From positions 7,652,437-7,716,436 of the forward strand of contig OX104124.1 in NCBI GenBank assembly GCA_944474755.1: DNA of 64,000 nucleotides, in the 5' to 3' direction. Made by a program: the position numbers and the translations under genes. This document shows positions 36,673 to 48,996 of the stretch, piece by piece (within the stretch, counting starts at the first letter, position 1; the number at the start of each line of letters is the position of its first letter). Below the pieces are notes generated by a model, which searched no databases, was not told where the DNA came from, and saw only the letters and a program-made list of their open reading frames with translations. Source of the stretch: Limnoperna fortunei. Lineage: Eukaryota; Mollusca; Bivalvia; Mytilida; Modiolidae.

Positions 36673-37890
36673 AGAGGCTCCTTATAGCCTGTAATCACTC
36701 ATCTGACTTACAAAAAACTTTCTAAGAGACATGACTTTTCTTGCAAGTTTTGATATTAAATGCTAAAGAGTTTATGTGAAGATGCTGTTTCTATAAATAT
36801 TGCCATGTTGAATTTCCAATCAGCAGCAATTTGTAGGACAGTTTCTGAGAAGCTGTTATATGTTTTTCTCATAGGTTATTATGTTAAGTGATGTTACATG
36901 GTGGCAGCTATGTTGTATTATTGTGTATCGAAACAAAAAACTCAAAATTAGTGGAGGGCCATCTGAGGTACATTTCTACAATATCACAAATCCTCCTGCC
37001 AAGCAGTTTGTGAGGGAACGAATTTTGAAATTTTAGCCAATCAGAACGCATTTGCAGCTCTGGCAGCCATGTTGCATTTCCTATCGTCTCGAAAAACTCA
37101 AAATAATAAGATTCTCTTCTGCATTATTTGTTTTAATGTGTGGAACAGTTTCGAAGAAGCTGTTTGAATGGTTTTCCTATAGGATCATATGTCATGATGT
37201 GTTCCAAGGTGGTGGCCATCTTGGATTTTGGATTGGCACAAAAAAATCAAACTTTGTAAAGGATAATCTAAGGTACATTGCTGCAATATTTCAAATCAAT
37301 TTGTCCAGTGGTTTGTGAGAAGATTTTTTATTCAGCCAGTCAGAACGCACTAGTTTCCCTGGCAGCCATTTCCAATTTGCTAAAAAAAACTCAAATAATG
37401 AGATAACTATCCAAGCGTCATTTCTGCATAATTTTCCATAATTGTATGGAACATTTCGTAGAAGAAGCTATTTCTGTGTTTTTCACATAGGGTCCTATGT
37501 TAATCTGTGTTTCATGGTGGCGGCTATCTTGGATTTTGTATCGGCACAAAAAAAACTCAAACTTTGTAGAAGACCATCTAAGGTACATTTCTGCAATATT
37601 TCAAATAAATCTGCTATGCGGTTTGTCAGAAGAAGTGGTTTGAAATTCAGCCAATCAAAACGCATAATGGCCCTGGCAGCCATGTTTAATGGTTTATCAG
37701 TACTAAAAACTCAATTTTTGTTAAGAACCACCCATTAAACATTCCTGCCAAGTTTGGTTCCAATTGGGCAAGTGGTTGTAGAGAAGAAGATTGAACTGTG
37801 AAAAGTTTACGGCCAACAAGGACGAGGACGACGACGGACCCCAAGTGATGAGAATAGCTCACAGTGACCCTTTGGGTCATGTGAACTAAA
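36673..37890 (+). mobile_element. Hairpin-ended element with ~300-bp tandem core
   Basis: The left end has AGAGGCTCCTTATAGCCT, a small hairpin. The core repeats a unit of about 300 bp three times or more, with the phrases AGCCAATCAGAACGCA, TCTGGCAGCCATGTT and GGCCATCTTGGATTTTG. The right end is a near-perfect 32-bp palindrome (37856-37887) centred on GACCCTTTGGGTC. No protein domain was seen. Architecture is again that of a non-autonomous element with a terminal hairpin. Confidence 0.65.
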
Positions 37891-38751
37891 GATAACATCA
37901 CCCTTATCACCCTTACACAAAAAAAATGTTAGTGGAATAACTGAAATATCAATGTGGAAAACTTACTATTTAAGGTAGATATACATGTATACAACAACAC
38001 CAGAAAGAGAGTGACAAATGCATGTCAATAAAGATACACATGCTGTTGATGCAGTGTGGGATTTGTGACATTTAGTTATATTTAGTAGTCCCAAGTTTCT
38101 ATGTAGTTCTTAAGTCATATTTTGTCATTTGTACCAATGACGAGTCATAAAAAAGTAAGTTGACTGTAAGTGATATGGTGATTCACATCTGTATTACAAC
38201 TATGGATAAAGTATTATGTCTATAGTTTATTTAAATAATTTGCAAGTCAAAATTGTCTACATGTGCCGTTTTTAGCTCAATTTCAGCTATGCATCATGGA
38301 CCTTTAATATATTTTTCCAATTGGTCCATTGTGATAGCTTGGTTTTTGGTTGGATTCATCAATGACAGGTAACTCCCTTTTACCTGTGCCTTAAGTATAT
38401 CTTTACAATGTGTCATGGTTTGCATTATGACAATAGCGAAAGTTTGCTTTTTGGTTGGACTCATCAATGACTGGAGGTTCTCCCTGTGTTACCTATACCA
38501 TTAGTGAAACATACTCGATAAAGGTGGTAAATATTTACTTCCTTGTAATAAGGTTACTTCCTGTTTAGATAGAAACAAGATGTATGGAACATCTTATAAA
38601 ATTGATAATCATCTGCTTTGTTTTTGTAACTATTTTGAACAAAACGTTATTTAAAGTAATTTGAAACACTTGTTAATGCAAATTGGTATATATTTTGAAG
38701 TTTATTTACAATTCTGACATGACATGTGACATGAACAACTCCCATCAGGCA

Positions 38752-38877
38752 CTCAACGCTGATAATATGTTGAACTTTGGTCACAACGTTGAACAACTTT
38801 AATTCAACGTTGAATCACCGTTGATGTTTTCAACGTTGAACCAACGTTGAATTCAAATCGTCGAGTTCAACGTTGGA
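38752..38877. repeat. Cluster of CAACGTTGA palindromes
   Basis: Five or more copies of the palindrome TCAACGTTGA or one-base variants lie within about 125 bases, some sharing arms. An (AAAT)n tract follows at about 38910-38935. Confidence 0.8.
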
Positions 38878-39608
38878 AATAAATATAAGAACAACATAGT
38901 CAATACTACCGAATAAATAAATAAATAAATAAATAATGTAAGTATAATGTGCATTTCATAATTGAAGTTACTTCCGAACACTCTAACAGTGGTCACCTGA
39001 CTTCTTTCTATGTAATGGTGACGTCAAATGAATGTCATACCATTGTCAGTTTTTAAATAGAACGATTTAGAGATTGCAGAAAAATTGCATGACATTTTTG
39101 TTGTTATTTTTTACAATACCATTTCTTTTCATAATTGTTTAAATAATTTATAATTTTTACATAAACTGCATAAGAAATTGCACGTAAAAGAGAGAGCGTC
39201 TAAAATTCTCTAACTAGTGAAAAAAGGAATTGGTCACTAATAAATATATGGCATATTTTTGATGTTGAAATAAACTTTCTTGATTTCCTAACCCATGTAA
39301 GTGCTGATTAATTTTAGAAAGATATGCAAATCCAAAAAATGCTAGTATATATAATGCAAAACGGCTCAATGCGGACTATAGTGGATAAAGTGTTTGGTTT
39401 TGGATACTGCCACGTTTATTGCACTATAAAGACTCGTTGTATTGCAAAAGAGTGGGTTAATGTGGTCACTAGAAAGGCAATATTTTTTAGTGGCAAAGTT
39501 TTCACTCAATTTGGTCATCCCATTTTCTAAATGTATTCATTGTTTGTTATATTTCTGTCATATCTATTTGGTTTGTCATCATAAGTCGTTTTTTTTAATA
39601 AACGCGTG

Positions 39609-40052
39609 TTAATAAACGTAACGACCAAAATTGTAGCTGTATTTCGACATTTCTGCGCCTGTTATAATTTCAGTAATATCATGTATAATGTCAATAGCGT
39701 AAAATGGCAGCCAACAGATCAAGAACGAGGAAACACATACCACAGAGAGAATCACAGTTTTTATTTTTCTTATTGTATATGTTGTCAGGAAAACTGTTTT
39801 TGTCCATAGTCTTTTCACAATTTGATAGTACATGACTACCATTGAACAAATTGGAATAACAAACATAATTCCAAAATCTAAAATACGGAACCAAGAGTCA
39901 GAGTTTGTATGTTCCGTTAGAATATTGCAAAAGATATCTTTTACAACTGTCGTGTCTGTTGTATTTTCAAAACTTTGGCTATTAACAGGAGGTCTGTAAT
40001 AGATAATTCGACAAAGAACCTCAGGCTGTAAATAACCCCTATCATCAGTAAT
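39609..40052 (-). pseudogene. Class A GPCR fragment (ECL2 to TM6)
   Basis: The minus strand stays open for about 148 codons. It shows an extracellular-loop-like stretch with cysteines (LQPEVLCRIIYY), then a TM5-like segment (FGIMFVIPICSMVVMYYQIV), a basic third loop (TIRKIKTVI) and a TM6 with the class A signature CWLPF. The frame ends before any TM7 NPxxY, and TM1-TM4 were not found upstream. It is either one exon of a split receptor gene or a broken copy; there is a possible acceptor TGATGATAG at its 5' edge. The ligand class is unknown. Confidence 0.6.
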
Positions 40053-40059
40053 ATGAGTG

Positions 40060-42950
40060 TTGTGTAATGTATAATATTAATCAATTGAATAGTAATGTTC
40101 TCGACTGTGGGCCTCACTTACAGTCCATCTTATCAGGCTTGAAAGTATATGGACAGTTGCATGAAATGCACCCGGTTGTATTTTTTTATTATAAAAAAAT
40201 AAGACAAAAGTGAATCAATTATACCGAGAAGTATTCATTAAACGAAAGGTCAGACAGAGGCAGACGAAACAATGGTCGAAAATATAACTATGTGTGGTCC
40301 TGGTATTTGTCAAGACGATGTCGTGTTAAGCAATTTGATTTCTACTTCTTTTACATTTAGTTGTATGTTCTGTATCAGTTTGATCTTGTGAAGTTTGATA
40401 TAAACCTCGATAAGACTCAAAACCGTAAAACAAATTGGACAGTTTCTAATTTAACTCACTTTGTTTTCTGATCCACGATTGTATTTCCATGGATTTCCAC
40501 ATGATTGAAAATCCAAAAAACACAACGTGATCTTTGAATTATTTTTAAAAGAAATTTTAATGAATTTGTACTTTAAAAATTTTAAATAGATCAGAGACAT
40601 AAATAACAAAAGTCTGATCAGATAATAAAATTACTCTCAGCATTATAATCCTCATTGAAAAACTTGTAGCTAATGGTTCTGAACTAATTCAGAAGAAGAA
40701 AAAAACAATGATTTAGATTCATTTCTAAAATACAGAAACATACAAATTGTCTGTGACGATTTTCTTCCGTTGAAATTTTAATGCATTTTAAGAGAATGCC
40801 TCTTAACTTTTTTTTCAGTATCAAAAGTGGTAATGCCGTTTCTCCTCATGACTTATAAACTTTCCAGGTTTTGTATTAACCATAAATCACACCATGTATC
40901 TTTCTATGAATAGCGTATCCTGCATTCATTGCATTTGACGCAAAAAATGTAAGACAAAATGTATATACCTGATTACTATTAGATAAATTTAAACGGTATC
41001 GGGTTTTTATTTCACGCGATATTTAGTATTTTGTTCTGGTTCAATTCTTGTGTCGAATGCATTATGTACTGATGACTTCATGTTATCACTCGTTTGGAAT
41101 CCAAATTCTTAAATCCACACATCGGATAAAATTGCGCTTCTTAAACATTTTAAAATAAAAACTAATGTCAATGCATTTCTGTTTTAAGTTTAAATTAGGT
41201 AAATAACAAAAATTCTAACATCTAAGATTTACATTATTTTCTTAGTATAGTACATAAACATAAAAATATTGTCTTATTACGAAATTTATGACAAATATAA
41301 ATGGAGAACTATAAAGTAACACGAAGTATGGATTAATCTGAAGAGATTTGTGAGAAATTAATATTCGAACCAAACAATCAACCGGAATTGAACAAAATCG
41401 TAAATAAATATGGAAAGTAAACACAAAGCTAATTAAAACATCTAGAAATATCAGTCACTGCCAACGCACACCGAAAATTAAAGATAAGCAAGCTTAAATT
41501 ATTTTGCTTGAAAGTAATCATCAAATTTTCAGTTAATTTCTTCTGTTTATAAATATATTTATTACAAATATGTTTTGTTCAACTTTATGAAAGCTAAGAA
41601 CACGTATAAGCCGTCAAGCCCAATAAAAGCCATTTTTTCGACGATTCCCAGCTTAAACAACATATGAAAACAAATGTGTATAAGCATTCACATAAATACA
41701 GGTGAAGACGAAAATTGTGAAATATGTAACCGATTTATGCTCTCGGATGATTCTAAGGTGATATATAACTTAAGAACTTGCAGTATTATAAATCCGAATT
41801 ATTTGCAAAATGAGATATTCTCATGTTCTTCATTATCATGCATATCTACCTTTTTTAATAACTCATCAACACACAACTCACACACTACAGTAATGGAAGC
41901 GTGAGGTTTGGCATACTTTTAAGTATTTACTGCTTGACAAGTTTACAGAGTAAGCCTTAAAATATAAACAATGTTGATATGTGTGTTCTTCCGGAAGGAT
42001 AGTAAAATCCTGCATATCTAATACACTCATAAGTCTTTTTTAACGGCCAAATTAAATAACAAATTCCTTAAAGCATAGACTAAAGTTCTAACAAAGGAAA
42101 ATCTGTGAAATGAATTTTGCATGGTAATCAAACGTTCTGCTGATTATTGAATCTCAATAATTGTGACAATAACGTGCGATTTTTTTGTGCTAACAAGTGT
42201 ATCTATGCTTACCGTTTGTAACAGAAGGCAGTGCCCTTTTGAATTATTATATGTAGCAACGATCTACTGCAACACAATATTATCTACACCAATGCTGTTC
42301 TAAATATCTGCATAAATTGTGTTCTGCAATTTAATATTATGTGCAACACCGTAATAAAATAATATATGCAGTAACGCCGTTCTACATTGAAATATTCTTA
42401 ATAATATTGTTCTGCGTTGAGATATGTAATTCGCAGCAACGCCGTTCTGCAATAAATTATTATTTGAAACACTTGTGTTCTTTAAGAAATATGATCTGTA
42501 TTGACAAAGTTTATTTGTAATGTTTAATATTATCAAAACTAATGTTTTATGCAAACACATTAATTATTCAACAAGGAAGCAATGCAATGGTTCGCGTTTT
42601 GTATAAATACTAGATGAATGTACGCTGGTTAAAATCTTTTATTATTGAATATCATACTTTCTTTAACTTATATTTGTTTTTACTTTACGGGTTTTGCGTA
42701 AAATATGGCGGATGGATAAAATGAGACGAACGAACTATATGCTAACTCACAGTTTCAAATTGTGGCTTACAATTGGCTAACCTAAAAGAAAGTCCTAAAA
42801 CGGTGGTGTATACAGATACCTCACTCCTTTTTTCAAACGAAATGTTTCTGAAAATGAAAGCAAAAATCAAAGGAAATTATTTATTTAATATTTTATAAAA
42901 ACTGTAGTTCGCAACTGATACTGTCTCCTGCGATATAAATTCAATTCAAC
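40060..42950. other. No gene recognised
   Basis: AT-rich sequence with only short overlapping open frames. Upstream GPCR exons were looked for here without success. Confidence 0.5.
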
Positions 42951-43149
42951 AATTTAACGGTCAATACAAATATGATTTATGTTCTCCATGATTTCAAGAT
43001 ATCGCATCTGATGGCCATAATTAATCGCATTCACAAAACATGTAGTTTGCTCCACAAGGAATGCTAACAATTGACGAATATGCATCGTATTCGGAATCAC
43101 GAGAAGTGGAAATATTTGAAACGGTTTCAGATTGGATATTTTAAACGGC

Positions 43150-43345
43150 GTCGGTTCTAACACATTAGATATGTCGTTTATCATGATGTCCGCAGACCTT
43201 TTATACTTTCTCACACTTTCGACCAATCGGTGACCAGTTCTTTTCATGATTTCTTGCTCCAACACTCCCGTTGTATATATAGCAGTAGTACAAGTTCGTT
43301 AACCCTAGTGATTTGGTAAAATATCCATCAATGCCCGCTTCAGAA
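43150..43345 (-). pseudogene. Second Crypton/DUF3504-type recombinase relic
   Basis: The minus strand encodes RTCTTAIYTTGVLEQEIMKR then TGHRLVESVRKYKRSADIM. The TGHR and the downstream Y in VRKYKR fit the H..R..Y end of a tyrosine recombinase. Two stops interrupt the segment just upstream (near 43320-43330), so it is dead. Sequence differs from the relic at 34.6 kb, so they are separate lineages. Confidence 0.6.
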
Positions 43346-43349
43346 CACA

Positions 43350-44260
43350 TCGTTTTCGCCGAATTTTACACCGTGGTCTCTTGTCGAGTCAATCTTCCTT
43401 TAAACTATCATTCAATCCGAAATTGTATTCGTAAATCTCTTACAGCTCTTTTTTAAAGTTTGTCTGATATGTGGCGTTGATTCAGAACACCTTTAAATGA
43501 AAAAAAAATAAACGTTATATCCCAAAAATAATAGACGCGGACCTCGACGAAGACACATTATTTCTCTAGAATGGAGTGTCTTCATTGAAGTCCGTATTTC
43601 AATAAAACATTTACCGTTTTCATAATGTTAAGCGCAACGAAAACGGTGTGTCAAATGAAATATGATTAAATGTGACAATGTCCTAATTTCTAGAAATTCG
43701 TCGAGGTCCGCATTGTCAGAATTATAAAAAAACATCTTTAAATTTAAACGACATGGCAATGTGTGAATATATAAAAGCATCAACTACCCGAAAAAAGAGC
43801 AAAAAGCAACAATGGCCACCCATGGGCCATTGGTTATTAGCGAACAGAAATGAGACTAATGAATTAATATGTAAATTAAAAATAAACGCAAAAACAGAGA
43901 CTGTTACGTGAAGAATTAAGATTTAAAAAAATTCTGAGCTTTATACGTTTTACTCGTCCTGACGTGAAAACAAATGTAATTTGTCAACTTCACTCATATT
44001 CATCATTAGAATCGAACTAAAATCCTTTAATTTTTCAATTACAAATTTTATTGCAAATTTGTGATAAAGACACATCATTAACTGTTTTGTCCCAGTGCGC
44101 GTCTAAAACGTCCAGGTCAGACATATCCATCGCTACGTTCATAGCGCTTTGTCGGACTGTAAATGTGCATGGCGGGAAGATACGTTCTGAACGGCATGTG
44201 GATTTTTTATGTCATACCAGTAATAACGTCAGACCAATCATGGTACATGTTATTTACCCT
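43350..44260. other. No gene recognised
   Basis: AT-rich spacer between the recombinase relic and FB6. No motif was recognised. Confidence 0.5.
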
Positions 44261-44385
44261 ATGGAAAACGATTGGTCAGTATGTAGATACACAATGGGTG
44301 GGACTAAAAAGCACTCGTGCAAAGCAATGCTTTCTGGTTTAGTCCCACCCATCGTGTATCTACATACTAACCAATTGTTTTTCAT
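44261..44385. mobile_element. Foldback element FB6
   Basis: Arms of about 48 bases (ATGGAAAACGATTGGTCAGT.., GTGGGACTAAA and reverse complements) enclose a loop that is itself partly palindromic (AAAGCACTCGTG.. CAATGCTTT). Open frames crossing it are by-products. Confidence 0.75.
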
Positions 44386-45501
44386 CGGCTAACAAAAACT
44401 AGTCCATTCAATATACTTTGCTCTTCGTAAATTTGTGTGGATTCGTTGTTCTGTTTACTAGGGATTTATTGAATCTTCTCTTTATATGTTGTAAAGTATG
44501 CATTAATCGGTAATTATCACTTTAGTGTTGCTATGCTGGTCAAACCTGGCGTGCGTAGTTAAAAGAATAATTACGTCTTAACTAACATGACTAATACGAA
44601 AAATACTTATTAAAATTGCTTTAAAAAGCAAAGCGGTGAATCACTGCAACAAAAAGAGCTGATGTCAATGTTGTCAAAGTGTATTGTATTTTGACAGATT
44701 ATATTATTATTGGGCGGTTCTGTTGCATTATTACTGATTGTCGAGGAATAAACACTATTTCAGAATATAAAACCAGGGAAGATCATGTTTTGCGTCAGTA
44801 ATAAATAAAGAAAATAAATCAAATAATCATATCCGTTCCACCTAAACGGCTTTATTGGTAAAAACAAAAGTGGTTATAGTTATGCTGTCATTGGTCCGAA
44901 AGGACATTAAAAATAAAATAATGTTATTAAATACCTTTCTTCTCTATTATTGCTCGAGTCGTTCTCTTTATCTGTCAATTATGTATCATCATCCTCGTGT
45001 GCAAATGATCCATGAGTTGAAATCACAATACAGAGAATTATTGCCGTGCATGTAATCCTGAATAATAAATATTTACACTATGATATATTAATGAAAATAG
45101 TAAAAAATACCGAACACCAAGGAAATTATCAAAAGCGAAACTCCACAAATAAAAGTCTGGGAAACCGACAATCACAATAAACAACAACCAAAACAATTGA
45201 AAACTACAATGCAAAACAGAATATTTAATAATCATGTCAATAAAATTATCTTCCAACAGTCAAGTATCTCGAAAAGACAGCTGCTCGGTATAATCATAAT
45301 AACAGTATGAAATCGGATGGATAAAATATGTTTAAATACCGCATTACTCAATGTTTTAACCAGCTGGAGCAAGAAACTGGCCTTAATTGGTAAACAGTAT
45401 CGCGTTTTGTTGCGAGTCAATATTGAACGTCATTTTAATCTCAGAAATTGGGATAAAAGTCAGGTTGACACATGTTACATCGTTTATGACTAACATTGTA
45501 G

Positions 45502-45656
45502 TGATACTATCTTCTTATGGAAAACAGGCGAGACAATTGCTTGGAGATAAAGACGGTATAATGAAGCCTTATGGGATTTATTTTGACAATCATCAACGTG
45601 CGTTGTTGGTTGCAAACAGCAATTCTGACGTTGTTTTCCTTTATAAGGTGTCGTAA
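45502..45656 (+). CDS. Probable last exon of an NHL-repeat (TRIM-like) protein
   Basis: After a plausible acceptor (CATTGTAG, 45500-45501) the frame encodes GKQARQLLGDKDG, KPYGIYFDNHQRALLVANSN and VVFLYKVS before a stop. This resembles the closing blade of NHL beta-propellers in TRIM2/3-like proteins, which are greatly expanded in bivalves (remembered). AATAAA follows at 45749-45754, about 95 bases after the stop, supporting a true 3' end. No upstream exon was recognised within the window, so the gene may be partial or a fragment. Confidence 0.5.
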
Positions 45657-45748
45657 CATTCGGCGTGCTGTGATATTGATAGATGTAAATGACAAATTTT
45701 CCACAATATTATACATTGTGAATCTAAAATGTATGACAAAAAGTAATC

Positions 45749-45754
45749 AATAAA
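45749..45754 (+). terminator. Poly(A) signal AATAAA
   Basis: Canonical hexamer 92 bases after the stop of the NHL-like exon. Confidence 0.45.
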
Positions 45755-45759
45755 AGTTG

Positions 45760-46790
45760 TCTGTAAATAATAATCGTTTTAAATAAAAGTACACAATACA
45801 AATATAGAGTCTATTTTAGCACTATATGAACATATACTAAGACTGCGTAATTCTATACGTTAAAGCAAGGTAGGGGTGGGAGTAATATAACAGGTGTAGC
45901 TTTTCATTGAGTTGGGATCGTTCTTGTTTTCTCTAATAATAATAATAATAATGCCGCTAGCATTTTTGCAATAATTGTAACCTATTGCTTTGACATGTAA
46001 ATTATAAATATGAGCTATTATTCACAGCATGTATTTTAAAATTATGACATTATGGGAGGCCGAATTTGGGATGAGGACGGTGGACATCATTTTACTGAAT
46101 TATACATCTTGTGTTCAAAAGTTATTTGAAACCGATCAATGTTTACACCTCTGATTACATTTAGGTTGATGTGCTACCATAACTAATTAGTATGCTGTCC
46201 TAATGATCGTGTCACGTCAAATTCAAATTCATTCAAAAATGCGACATTCTGTTATCAAATTAAAAACCTGAACATTAAAATGTAAAATAAAATGTATTTA
46301 TTTTAAAATTATAAATTCATTAAATGTTTTAAATTAAATATAAACATAAACAATATGAAATACTTTCTGGATCTATTTTGTTATATAAATATATAATATT
46401 CATGTTTATTTATACACTCTCCAAATTTTATGAACATAATAAATAAAAGAAGTAAACAAATATTAAATTTCTCTATTTTAGTTCCTAAAACCAGAGACAT
46501 ATAATTACATATAATTGCCTTATCTTACGAGATTTCGGCGAGTTGTCAATCTCTGGAATTATATGTCTCTGCTAAAACCTTTTAAAAATTTATGTTTTAA
46601 CCATAGTTTTTTAATATTCCTACATTCTCTTCATTTGATACAAAAACTGAATAATCTTGCATAAAATCTGAAGTTGATGTCACAATATTTATTTGGAAAT
46701 ACAGACATTTCATTTCCTTGGTTTTAAATTGCATGTATAATGTCTCAGGTCTGATTTAGCATCTCTTAGTCAAATGAGTGAATTATAGTG
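45760..46790. other. No gene recognised
   Basis: AT-rich. A short imperfect inverted pair around CCAGAGACATATAATT (46490 and 46550) is visible; nothing else was recognised. Confidence 0.5.
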
Positions 46791-46799
46791 TGCTATGGT

Positions 46800-47215
46800 T
46801 TAATATTGCATCTTATAAGGTCTTAGGAGTGATTTTACATGTGTAATGTGGTTTTAAAGTGTATTGCTAGGGTCTCAGGAGTAATTTTGTATGTGAAATA
46901 TGGTTTTTAATTGTATCGCAAAGGTCTCGGGAGTGATTTTATATGTGTAATATGGTTTTTAATTGTATTGCTAGGGTCTCAGGAGTGATTTTGTATGTGA
47001 AATATGGTTTTTAATTGTATCGCAAAGGTCTCTGGAGTGATTTAATATGTGTAATATGGTTTTTAATTGTATTGCTAGGGTCTCGGGTGTGATTTTGTAT
47101 GTGAAATATGTTTTTAATTGTATCGCAAAGGTCTCATGGGTGATTTTATATGTGTAATATTGTTTTTAATTGTATTGCTAGGGTCTCGGGAGTGATTTTG
47201 TATGTGTAAGTCATG
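46800..47215 (+). repeat. Higher-order satellite: 104-bp dimer of 52-bp units
   Basis: The phrase TTGCTAGGGTCTC recurs at about 46864, 46968, 47072 and 47175. The alternating phrase TCGCAAAGGTCTC sits half-way between. The basic unit is therefore 52 bp, in two alternating types that form a 104-bp higher-order repeat with about four copies. Confidence 0.85.
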
Positions 47216-47364
47216 GTGACGACCATAGAATATCTGTATGGATAACATCAACAGGGGTACAACAAACCCTTCTTTGAGTAGCTTATAGTAGTCAACAGTA
47301 GTGAGCGGTCTAGAAAATCGGAATACCGATCGCAGGATCTAGCATAAAGTAAAAGTTGTGAAAT

Positions 47365-47960
47365 TTACACACCATACTTTGGAGCTTCTGGAGTGTTGCT
47401 ATCGATGAATGGAAAGTTAACAATTGAAAAGTTGAAGTCACCGTGTTTGTCGTATAGCCTGGTTTGTAGTTTTCTCGAGTCTATTTCTAGAAGTAGGTCT
47501 AAATAAGTGGCCGACCTAAGTGTATTGTCTTTAGTTTCAAGCTCGCTAGGGTAAATTGAATGCAAATAGTCACCAAATTTAGCATTGTTCAGGGACAAAT
47601 CATCGTCAATATAGTGGAATGTTAAATTAAATGTCTATGCTAGTGTCTTCTTTTTCTGTAGCAGATCTTCTAGGAACTCAGCCCTCATAAGAGGTCGGCG
47701 AGGAGAGGAGCACAATTAGTACCCATTGGAATATCAAGTCTGTTGAAAAACATGGCAAATATGTCGTCAATCAGAAAACCTAACATTTAACAGATTTTTA
47801 TTATTTGATTTAGAGTCAAATAAATAAATTCTGTCATGGCTAATTACCAGGTATTTATATACAGTCTGGTAGAGTGTCGAAAAATCAAAGTTTTATATGA
47901 TGTTACATTGGGGAACAGATCCAGATCTTAAGGTGTCTATTAGCTCTTTTGAATTTCTTA
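47365..47960 (-). pseudogene. Reverse-transcriptase relic with YIDD box
   Basis: The minus strand shows FDFSTLYQT, then in shifted frames DIPMGTNCAPLLADL and YIDDDLSLNNAKFGDYLHSI, followed by YLDLLLEIDS and YDKHGDFNFSIVNFPF. These are RT palm motifs (F-D-F-S-T-L-Y, P-x-G-x-x-x-A-P, YxDD) and a trailing domain of an element type common in bivalves. Stops and frameshifts occur near 47800 and 47680. Penelope-like or a related clade is possible but not established. Confidence 0.65.
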
Positions 47961-47991
47961 GTATCCACATTTTATTTATGCCACTTCGACT

Positions 47992-48996
47992 ACCAATGAT
48001 CACGTGGTCTGTCATCATTGAGGTTGCCGGTTCTAGCCTCACTGCGGCAGGGTGCACTCGACTCCAATCTTAATTGACTAGAATTGCCAGTTTTCCTTCG
48101 GGCACTCCGGCTTCCTCCCCCAATAACAGGTAGGGACACAGAAAAATGTATCGCCTGCATTCCGCATCAGTAACAACAAAAATTACATCATGAGCATCAC
48201 TCAAATAGCATTAAATTATCATTTAAAATATAAAATGCATGGTTACAGAGAAACTGACCTAATCCAAAAACTTTAACGCAGCAACTGGACATTGAAATTG
48301 AGGTCAAGGTCAGGTGAAACCTACCAGACAGTCTTGTTCTATTCATCACCAACATATATACCAAATATCGTCATTCTACCATGCATGGTTACAGAGGAAC
48401 TGCAGTAATAAAAAAACTTAACGTAGTCGCTGGACAGTGAAATTGAGGTCAATGTCAGATGACATCTACCAGATAGTCATGTACTATTCATCAGCAACCT
48501 AAATACCAAATATTGTCATCCTCCCATGCATGATTACAGAGGAACTGCCTTAATACAAAAACTTTAACGTAGTTGCTAGACCGTGAAATCGAGGTCAAGG
48601 TCAGGGGCACTTACCAGTCATGTACTATTCATCATCAAACTATATACCAAATATTGTCATCCTACCTTGTATGGTTACAGAGAAACTGTCGTAATCCAAA
48701 AACATTAACGTAGTCGCTGGACCGTCAAATTGAGGTCAAGGTCAGGCGACAGGTGACTGACAGTCAAGTACTCATCATAACCTACCACTGGACCAAATTT
48801 GATGGACCTAGGGCTAAGGCTTACAAAGATATGAAGCAAGATGTCCAAGTGTTGACGCCGCCGCCGCAGGATTCCCATATATATGTCTAGCCTCCAGCCA
48901 CTTTAATCACAGGCGAGACAAAAAGTGGACGTCATGATATAGCTGAAAAATTACAGAAAGTGGCGTTAAAACAATATTCAAACAAACAAACATTTA
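47992..48996 (+). mobile_element. SINE interrupted by a pearl-like element
   Basis: The tRNA-like head (GTTGCCGGTTCTAGCCTC) and the conserved CCGGCTTCCTCCCCCAATAA block lie at 47992-48126. The rest of the same SINE (AAAGTGGACGTCATGATATA, CAAACAAACAAAC) resumes at 48921-48996. The 794 bases between are a pearl-like element. Confidence 0.8.
48127..48920 (+). mobile_element. Pearl-like element 1, inside a SINE
   Basis: It begins with GGGACACAGAAAAATGTATC, continues with about four degenerate units containing GAGGTCAAGGTCAG, a GCCGCCGCC tract, and a right end ending AGGCGAGACA. The right end can fold with its own upstream GTCTAGCCT. The left and right inverted ends correspond to the better kept GTCTCGCCTG / CAGGCGAGAC of copies 2 and 3. 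Confidence 0.75.

Noticed and set aside
45749..47215. Satellite or AT-rich tract as a centromere or origin signal
   Set aside because: The array is only about 400 bp and nothing else supports such a role.
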